From: Misgurnus anguillicaudatus
Lineage: Eukaryota > Chordata > Actinopteri > Cypriniformes > Cobitidae
NCBI RefSeq assembly: GCF_027580225.2
Contig: NC_073356.2
Location: forward strand, 3,286,001-3,350,000
Reading direction: 5' to 3'
Length of the DNA: 64,000 nucleotides
Shown: one piece after another, positions 55,862-64,000 of the stretch
Layout: every line of letters begins with the position of its first letter
Position numbering within the stretch: position 1 is the stretch's first letter
Translations under genes and position numbers: made by a program
Notes under the pieces: model-generated
Seen by the model: only the letters and a program-made list of their open reading frames with translations
What the model was told of the DNA's origin: nothing
Databases searched by the model: none

Positions 55862-56683
55862 AGGGATAGTTCGGCCAAAAACGATATTAAACCCATGATT
55901 TACTCACCCCCAAGCTGTCCGAGTTGCATATGTCCATCGTTTTTCAGACAAACACATTTTCGGATATTTTAGAAAATATTTTAGATCTTTCTGTTCATTA
56001 AATGTAATGTTACGGGGTCCAGCAATAGTCCACGACCTTCAAGTCCAAAAAAGTGCGTCCATCCCCCACAAATCAAATCCAAACGGCTCCAGGATGACAA
56101 ACAAAGGTCTTCTGTGGGTAATCCGTGCGGTGTTGATGTAGAAATATCCATATTTAAAATGTTATTAACGTTATAAACTACCTTCCGTTAGCGCCGCCAT
56201 TCTGGAGTGATGCGCATTCAGGATGAGAGCTTACGCAGCGTACAGAGTTTCTCTGCTGCTGCTCTGTGCCCCCGCCCTCCGAATTTGTCATACGTCACTA
56301 AGAAAAGTGCGTACACTACGCTAATACTCTCTCCTGAGTCTAAGATGGCGGCGCTACCGGAAGGTAGTTTATAACGTTAATAACATTTTAAATATGGATA
56401 TCTCCACAACAACACCGCACGGACCACCCACAGAAGACCTTTGTTTGTCGTCCTGGAGCTGTTTGGATTTGGTTTGTGAGGGATGGACGCACTTTTTTGG
56501 ACTTGAAGGTCGTGGACTATTGCTGGACCCCGTAGCATTACATTTAATGAACAGAAAGATCTAAAATATTTTCTAAAATATCCGAAAATGTGTTTGTCTG
56601 AAAAACGATGGACATATGCAACTCAGACAGCTTAGGGGTGAGTAAATCATGGGTTTAATATCGTTTTAGGCCAAACTATTTCT
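55862..56683. mobile_element. 822-bp palindromic TTAA-target element
   Basis: TTAA at 55858-55861 and 56684-56687. The arms are about 300 bp, nearly identical and inverted (for example 'cccatgatttactcacccc', 'ttctgtgggta' versus 'cccacagaa'). Termini are AGGGATAGTTCGGCC and AGAAATAGTTTGGCC. No frame. Confidence 0.88.
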
Positions 56684-56800
56684 TTAATTACACATCTCAC
56701 CAGCGCCTGTTCATGTGCGAGTCTGTCGTTTTAGGCCGAACTATCCCTTTAATTACACATCTCACCAGCGCCTGTTCATGTGCGAGTCTGTCAATGTGCA
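56684..56800. repeat. Flank duplication around a terminal remnant
   Basis: 'ttaattacacatctcaccag...gagtctgtc' occurs at 56684-56730 and again at about 56751-56795. Between the copies lies a ~20-bp remnant matching an element terminus (AGGCCGAACTATCCCT). Confidence 0.85.
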
Positions 56801-56802
56801 AA

Positions 56803-57218
56803 CGTGTATGCGTGCGTCCAACCCCCTCCAGAGACAGCCTTTGCTTTCACACCAAACATCAGATATTCTTGGCTGAGAGTACACAGAGCCTATGGAAACT
56901 TCCAGCGACATTATGCAGTGCTGGGAATCACATCACGTATTCAACCAGCTGGACCGAATAGCTGCGAATAAGAGCTGCCTGTTCTCAGCAGTTGAAGCCA
57001 CAGGTCCTTAATGCTATCAAATACCTTTAGTTTGTTAGTTTTACACAGAACACAATGCATTTTAAGCACAAGACTTCTGGCTGACCCAAGTTCTTGTATC
57101 AGACGATGACCTTTGTGTGCAAATGGCTCAATAAGAGGATCTTGAAGGCACCTGTTCCTTTGAATCAAGTGGAAAGTATGTAACATCTGGGACATTTAAA
57201 TGGTTATACCCTTACACT
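56803..57218. other. Gene-free stretch
   Basis: Mixed-composition DNA with short frames only. Confidence 0.4.
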
Positions 57219-58835
57219 AGGGGTGTGACGAGACACTTAATCCACGAGACGAGACGAGACACAAGATTGGGTTCACGAGAACGAGACGAGACGATATTTT
57301 TACACTTTTTAAGAAACCCTCGATGATAAAATAAATGAATAAGAAACTGAAATCATGTTATTTTTAAATGTTTTAACTAATCAAGGACTGGTCCTAACAA
57401 TTATTTTACTAACTGATAATGAAGTAATTTGTTATTTTTGGGTAATAAAAATAGACCCAAGTGAGCAGTAGCCTTTAAACGAACATAACGAAGATGCAAT
57501 AATAATTGGTTCAAATAAAGTATTAAAACCAAGTTACATTAAACAACATTACATTAACAAACACATTACATTTGTGGTCTATAAATAAAAAGCATTATGT
57601 ATATATTATAACAAATGCCTGCAGGGGGAGATAGTTGACTCGTCTCGCGGACGCTATCTTCACTTTCACTTTAGACGGAGGGAAACGCTTATTTTTTTAG
57701 CCAAACAATGTTTAAATCCATTTGAATATTTAATATACGTCCATTTCTTTACAATAGAAATGAACATGCAGACATTAAATCATGTAAACTCTGTGATGGT
57801 TTAATCTGCGGAGACTTCACATCTGACACTGATCATCAGACAAACACAACACGTCTCAGACTTCATACGAGCTCCCAAACGAACATTATTGGAAACCCAA
57901 ACAAAAAAGCAAATGCAGTAAAAGACAGAATATAATGCATGCACTGTAAGAGGCTAATTACACCAACCCTGCTTTAAACGCTTGGAAACGCAAGCCGCGA
58001 CGCACTGCCTTTCTAAAGAGCAGTGCGAGTCGACGCGGCTTTTAATATTGCTAGGCAACCACCTAGTCAGCTGTTTTGTCAATCAAATATTGAAGTGTGC
58101 GCTCTTTTGCTGTTAACTGTCATATTAGCAGAAACTTTAAAAAGATGACGCTTGCTCTGACCTTGTTTGAGGGTGAGAGGTGCACAAACACGCAGGAGAG
58201 AGTGAGAGAATGGAGTCCGGTTCTTCAAAGCAACTGTAAACTTCCCTCATCACAACTTAAGGCCCGCATCTCCCCTCATTCGAGTGGACAATAGAAAGAC
58301 GCGAATGACGTCTGGCGCTTCTCCGCTCAGCGTTCCTTCAAAGGCGCGTGCTGCGGCCGCCGGCAAAAACCGCAAGGCGCTCAGCGCGCATATAATCAGC
58401 GCGCAAACGCTCCATGCCCATAGAATATCATTTAAAAAAGGCGCCTGCAACTGCCATAAACGCCTTTGGTGTAACTGGCCCATAAAAGTGTCAAACAGAA
58501 AGCTGCATCCTCGGAGGTCGCATATGCAGGCTGCATACGTCATTAAGGTTTATGTCAGATCATTAACTGAGCATTACATTCACAAGTCGTGAGCATATTA
58601 CAACAATTTGCGATTAACTAAATTATTAGTAAACTTTATAATTGTTAGTAGTCTCTAATAAGACAGTCTTTATGAAGTAAATGCAGTTTAAAAATGCGAC
58701 CTCCGAAGGATGCAGTCTTTTATTTGAGAAACGGCCAGAATTTCACCTACACAAGAAATCTCGCGAGACACACTTAATCTCGCGATACATATTTAATCTC
58801 GCGAGATCTCGTCGCACGAGATCTCGTCACACCCT
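57219..58835. mobile_element. CGAGAC-rich hAT-like element
   Basis: Left end TAGGGGTGTGACGAGAC, right end (inverted) GGAGGGTGTGACGAGATC. Both termini are followed by repeated CGAGAC/GTCTCG, or 'ctcgcgagat', blocks. No clear target duplication. Frames inside have no recognised motif. Confidence 0.6.
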
Positions 58836-59446
58836 CCTGGTGTGACCACGCAAGGCAAACCACGCAATCCGGCGTCTTTTCGTCAGCTCCTGCACTGGCT
58901 TCCCTTGTTTTTTCCACGAATAAAAGCTGAAAAACGTATTCCGTTGTCCAGTTTCCTCCCTGAACGATCGCGTGATCTGCTTGATCGAGCAGTACTGACC
59001 AAACATATCGAAGTTTATTAAAATCTCAACAGAAAATACAAAAACAACCTCCAACACATGAACTCAAATACAGCGGGACAGGACGCGATCTTGCAAATAT
59101 GTCGGATTACCCATAATGCAACACTGCGTGACGTCAACTCCACAGTCCCTATAGGGCATTACAAATACACAGAAGAATTTTCGTTGTGTTTTATTTATCC
59201 ATCTTGATGTGTGGTGCAAGAACACTATTACACATGCGCAATGTTTCAGATGTCAAGTGTAAACACATGAATCGGATATGGGTCACAATTAAAAGAAAGT
59301 GTAAATGCACAGTAAAAAAAATCAGATATAGGCATCAAATCAGAATTGGGCATCAAGATTTGCAGTGTAAATGAGGCCATAGATAATGAGACGTGGTCTG
59401 GGAATCACTCGTATTTGAGGCGCGGTTTACGAAAGCCCAGAGCCGT
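58836..59446. other. Gene-free stretch with a dispersed repeat fragment
   Basis: About 59270-59390 matches, inverted, sequence near 31110-31320. A minus-strand 76-codon frame at 58827-59057 is discussed under rejected items. Confidence 0.4.
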
Positions 59447-59948
59447 TTATTGGGCGCTACAAATATCTATCAAATGCATCTGAACGTAGCTCATAGCCAA
59501 TCTATGTGTCGCATAGACAATGTCATCGTCTTGCTTCCCCCTCCCCGTTCTGTGATTGGTTCCCTATGCTATTTATTGGGTGCTACGAATGTCTATCAAA
59601 TGAATCTGTACATAGTTCATAGCCAATTGGTGTGTCGCATAGATGTCGTCATCGTCTTGCTGCTCCCTCCCCATTCTGTGATTGGTTCCCTATGCTATTT
59701 ATTGGGTGCTACGAATGTCTATCAAATGAATCTGTAGATAGTTCATAGCCAAATGGTGTGTCGCATAGACGTCGTCATCGTCTTGCTTCACCCTCCCCGT
59801 TCTGTGATTGGTTCCCTATGCTGTTTATTGGGTGCTACGAATGTCTATCAAATTAATCTGTACATAGTTCATAGCCAATTGGTGTGTCGCATAGACGTCG
59901 TCATCGTCTTGCTGCTCCCTCCCCATTCTGTGATTGGTTCCCTATTTC
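59447..59948. repeat. 126-bp minisatellite, four units
   Basis: Units begin TTATTGGG at 59447, 59573, 59699 and 59825, all 126 bp apart. Each carries 'tgattggttccct' and 'agccaat'-type CCAAT motifs and a 'gacgtcgtcatcgtc'-type CRE-like stretch (diverged in the first unit). 126 is divisible by 3, so an open frame persists through the array by chance. Confidence 0.92.
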
Positions 59949-59949
59949 A

Positions 59950-61122
59950 GGGGCAAAATAGGTCCATAGTTTCCATGCTAGACTTGCAGCATGAATAAAT
60001 TTGCTCGCAAGGCAGCATGGGGAAACCCAGGCTAACATTTTCGTGTTTCTTTAGAAATAATTAATGGACAAATTGAGTCTTTAAAAGCTTCAGATGTAAA
60101 GTTATTCGCTGTCAAAGTGACCCCAAATGAATGGGAGTCAATGGAATGCTAACAGCAGGTGGGGGTCCGCTAATCAATAGCGACGTCCGGGGAAGCTTCA
60201 ATAAAATATGAAACCCTGCCCCCCTGAGTTTAACCCACAAGCGACAAGAAACAGCAACTTGTTGTGTATGATTTAAGAAGACCTGGGGCCCATTTCAAAA
60301 AGGTTGTTAAGTGAAAACTATGTATGTTAACCCTTAAATGACTCAGTTCAGTTCATGGAGATCTCTTCTAATTAGCTAATGATTTGAATCAGGTGTGTTA
60401 AATAAGGGAGAAATACAAAATATGCAGAGCAGTGGGCCTCCAGGAATATTGTTAAGAACCACTGACATAAAGTAACCTAGCAACAGAATAAACAAAGCCT
60501 TATATCTACGCATCAGAACATTGTAGAGACACGGGGTTGGACCATTTTACTCGTGACTCGGAGTGTAATGTGGATGCAAATTTTCTCCCTAGCAACCAAA
60601 TAGAGTACCCTAGCAACGGAATAAACAAAGCCTTATATCTCAGCATCAGAATATCATAGAGACACGAGGGTTGGACCATTTACTTGTGACCTGGAGTACA
60701 TTCATTCTTGCATGATACTTTACCCCCAAATTTGCCATTGCAAGCCCCACTTAACATTTACTTCAGAAAATGTACCTATCTGGTTATTCTTATTCTTCCA
60801 AGCCAAAATTTCTAACTCTACCTCCTCCAAGAGATTTTAAGCTACAACAGCCAAACTTTGCACATACCTTCAGTCTGATCTGACTTGAGTTGCTTATCTT
60901 TTTTAAGAGATCGGACTTACAGTTATATCGATCAAACGTCACAAAAGGTCCCATAAACTTACATTGATAGAATGTTCAGGCTGAGTGTTTATTTTCAAAT
61001 TCTATCTGTCAACTCTCCATACATACACACATTATATAGTCATCTGTCAATCTCTCTCAGTCTCTCAAAACTCACTCAATAGCACATACACACACAAACA
61101 CAAAAATAGAAACAAACATACA
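59950..61122. other. Gene-free stretch
   Basis: A ~90-bp segment ('aacagaataaacaaagccttatatct') occurs twice, near 60483-60560 and 60617-60690. Nothing else supported. Confidence 0.5.
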
Positions 61123-61126
61123 CTAG

Positions 61127-61222
<96 letters not shown>

Positions 61223-61337
61223 TATAAACACACACAACAAACACAAAGCACATACACAGGCATACACAACCAAACACAAATACACACAAAATTACAAACA
61301 TACTCGCACAAACACATAGACAGACACAGGCATACAC

Positions 61338-61409
<72 letters not shown>

Positions 61410-61492
61410 CCAACACACACAAACACATTAAACACACAAACACAAAATTACACTCACAAACATACTTGCACAAACACGTTGACAAACATAAA

Positions 61493-61542
<50 letters not shown>

Positions 61543-61562
61543 CACGCACACACACACACACG

Positions 61563-61637
<75 letters not shown>
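61123..61637. repeat. Long compound (CT)n-(CA)n microsatellite block
   Basis: (CT)n at 61123-61144, then (CA)n at 61145-61218, 61342-61409 and 61496-61637, separated by CA-rich imperfect DNA. The many Cys/Val- or Thr/His-repeat frames are artefacts. Confidence 0.97.
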
Positions 61638-61640
<3 letters not shown>

Positions 61641-62003
61641 GATACACAACCACACAAAATTACAAACACAAAATTATACAAACACATACACAAAACACAA
61701 AAACATAAACAAACACACAAACATATGCAAAAACAAACTCAAGCACACATACAAACTCATATTATAGGTTTACACGTACTGAATGTTATACTTTACAAAC
61801 TTATTAATACTAATGTATCCTCTGAAAACCCCTAAACCTAACCCTCAGACAAACCTTCCTACATTTATCTGTACCTTCCTACCTACCTACCTATCTATTG
61901 TCAAACTATCCATCTCTTACTCTCAGACTAGGCTTTCTCTTGTGAACAAACTTTAACCTCATCTAGTTATTATACTGATTCAAAATTTCTTTACTCTAAA
62001 TCC
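61638..62003. other. Gene-free stretch
   Basis: CA-rich decay of the microsatellite followed by unassigned sequence. Confidence 0.4.
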
Positions 62004-62011
62004 TCCTAGAG

Positions 62012-62157
62012 CAGGGGTGTCCAATCCTGCTCCTGGAGGGCTGGTGTCTCTGCAGAGTTTTATTCCAACCCTAATCAAACACACCTGATCCAGCTAATCA
62101 AGGTCTTTTAGGCAGACTAGATACTTTGTACTTTGGGACCGACTTTGGACACCCCTG
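62012..62157. mobile_element. 146-bp hAT MITE
   Basis: Termini CAGGGGTGTCCAA match exactly when inverted (TTTGGACACCCCTG right). TCCTAGAG is duplicated at 62004-62011 and 62158-62165: an exact 8-bp target duplication. Confidence 0.95.
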
Positions 62158-62165
62158 TCCTAGAG

Positions 62166-62985
62166 CTTGCACTTTACATACTCCAAACTCAGGTTAGACC
62201 TTCAGACTGGTCTGACTTGAGTTGCTATATCTTTTCTAAGAGATCAGCAGTTGCGGCTGGTGCTAAAAAAATTTGGGGGGGCGCAAACACACTCAAAATC
62301 AAACTTTTACTGTAGTAATGCAGTACTCTTAGTAGCCATTTATCAGGTGATGAGTATCATTAGGCTACTACTTAGCTAAAATGCTGAAAATGTTACAGTC
62401 GAAATCAAATAATAATGAAATAAATGTACTATGAATCTCTAATGAACTAATATCAAGGTAATCATTTACACATGCATGCACGCACACACACACACACACA
62501 CACACACAATCTCCGTCATGTTTTTGATAAACAGCTTTGTAAAGAGTCCTTCACAGTCAGTTATTATCCGTCATTTCATGTTTTAATTATTTTCATTTTC
62601 GTTCACATGTCCATTTCTAATCATAAACTTACAAGACGAGCATACAAGTCAAATGTGTTTATTCATTTGTTTAGAGAACAGATAAACGGAGACCGTGCAT
62701 CACTTTACCATCACATGAAGCAGATAATTTTTTTTCTCACAGTGACAGCGGAGGCAATAAAACACAGAGCTTTATGCTGAACAGGCAAATATGAACAAAT
62801 CAAATAACAAAATACTACTGCGATTAAAATATCAATAAACATGTAAAAATCTGAATTGAACTAAACTCATCTGAAACCATCTTATGTAATAAACGCATGA
62901 AGCCAGATTAATGCAGACTCTTGTCTTTAGATTTTGTATCTTTACCTTAGACAGGCATTACATTCTCAAGTTAAGTTGTATGGTA
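62166..62985. other. Gene-free stretch
   Basis: Contains a (CA)n tract at 62481-62509. No gene supported. Confidence 0.5.
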
Positions 62986-64000
62986 GGGATGTCCCGATCA
63001 GGTTTTTTTGCCCTCGAGTCTGAGACCGAGTCATTTGATTTTGAGTATCTGCCGATACCGAGTCCCGATCCGATACTTCTATAATACATAAAAAGAATAA
63101 AGAAGAGCAAAAAACAGATCCAGGATGTTCCTTATGTCATGCCGCACGCGTTGCTGTTTCTGTATAGAGTCAAAAGAGTCTAACTCTGTGCCAGCGCATA
63201 ACTATAGATTTGTTAAAAAATAATGAGAATATATATATAGTATATGTACAGGGGTTAAATTGTGATTTGTTTTGTGGGGAGGCTCTGTTTCGAGGGAGGG
63301 TTCGACGGGTAACATGTTTAATCCTGATGACAGCAAAGCCACTGGTGTGTTTCAATTACATTTTGTACCTCTGATATGATTTTAAGTTTCAGTTTTAAAG
63401 CTGTGCCACATGTTGACCCAAACTTTAAAACCTAAACTTTAAATTATGCAAATCTATGAGTCTGACACCCTATATGCATTTGGTGCACATGTCATTATGC
63501 ACAATTGATCAAACTTTGAAGAAAGTTATAAGACTCAACCTCCTTGACTAATTCTATGAATAAGATAGGCTACCCAAAAAGACTCAATTAACAAGAAAAA
63601 CAACAGATACTGATTCAGCAATATTTCTTATAAAATAGCCATAGAGATTCCCTAAGCTGGTCAGCAGTTAGTTAAAAAATACCTATAGTTAGGTCGTAAT
63701 TAACTTGTAGAATCAAAATACATAATTTTATTAAACTATACAATAAGTTGTATCCAGTTATCTAGTGTAATGAAATAAGTGACATGGCAATACATACTTA
63801 AATACTTTGTTTCTAGACTTCTATTAAATTTTTTCGATGTGGGCACCATTCTTACATCTCTCTCTATCTCTCATCTCTACAGTAATGTCAAATGATCCTG
63901 CGCGAATGCGCGTTCTTGAGGTTCTGAGTGAGACGCGGAGCGTCTGAGCACATGATGACAAAAACGAACAACGCGTCGTTTAAATGAGCGGTAAAAACCC
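62986..64000. mobile_element. Possible hAT end running out of the window
   Basis: TAGGGATGTCCCGATCAGG at about 62986 looks like a hAT terminus. The partner end was not found, so it may lie beyond 64000. The rest of this stretch shows no gene. Confidence 0.4.

Noticed and set aside
57219..58835. A target duplication for the CGAGAC-rich element
   Set aside because: Flanking octamers on either side do not match in any alignment tried.
58827..59057. 76-codon minus-strand frame ending KRRRIAWFALRGHTRRV, loosely like a THAP domain centre
   Set aside because: The C2CH zinc-binding pattern and AVPTF-like end are not visible; too weak to call.
59393..59998. Repeated-peptide frames over the 126-bp minisatellite
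   Set aside because: 126 is divisible by 3, so open frames arise by default; no start context or domain.
61065..61835. Long Cys/Val and Thr/His repeat frames
   Set aside because: Simple translations of (CA)n/(GT)n tracts.

Overview
This window looks like accessory DNA from a cyprinid-type teleost. The evidence is the repeat fauna: a DANA/V-SINE-like SINE, hAT MITEs sitting in (AT)n tracts, a Tol2-like hAT end, BEL/Pao, DIRS-like and Jockey-superfamily elements, many TTAA-target inverted-repeat elements, long (CA)n and (CTAT)n tracts, and exons of a fish TRIM (fintrim-type) gene. I saw no rRNA, tRNA, CRISPR or bacterial operon. Species assignment is inference.

Layout. 1-2.5 kb: diverged repeats carrying CTCF-like motifs and a 247-bp tandem duplication. 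2.5-4.5 kb: a 5'-truncated LINE on the minus strand, with a 10-bp target duplication, inserted in a Tol2-like hAT end. 5.4-20 kb: two hAT-like elements in (AT)n tracts. The first (6167-19476) is split by a full-length BEL/Pao retrotransposon (6213-16759, 5-bp TSD), whose gag is itself split by a 3.0-kb TA-flanked inverted-repeat transposon (7441-10467) holding exon-like blocks. 20.6-25.7 kb: the only host-type gene, four minus-strand exons of a TRIM/B30.2 gene with matching phases and the family's 96- and 234-bp exons. No RING/B-box exon is visible. Its introns and upstream flank are full of transposons.

25.7-37.2 kb: nested TTAA elements, a 505-bp foldback element with 7-bp TSD, a SINE and larger composite elements. 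37.9-44.3 kb: a TTAA element interrupted by a 2.46-kb solo LTR, then a second copy of the same LTR family with only 188 bp between its LTRs, though it keeps a tRNA-Ser-type primer site and a polypurine tract. These LTRs hold tandem ~138-bp units that look, antisense to the element, like short exons with 3' and 5' splice sites. 44.3-52.6 kb: a decayed DIRS-like element (inverted ends, internal complementary region, RNase H and tyrosine-recombinase remnants) split by a nearly full-length LINE with one frameshift.

52.6-64 kb: a hAT element with 8-bp TSD, a near-perfect TTAA palindrome, a CGAGAC-rich hAT-like element, a 126-bp minisatellite with CCAAT-like and CRE-like motifs, long (CA)n tracts and a 146-bp hAT MITE with exact 8-bp TSD.

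The window is best read as a record of layered insertions, whose order can be deduced: hAT, then BEL, then the TA element; TTAA element, then solo LTR; DIRS, then LINE. The least explained features are the splice-signal arrays inside the LTRs, the exon-like cargo of the TA element, and a BEL polyprotein that is one unshifted frame broken only by six TAA codons.
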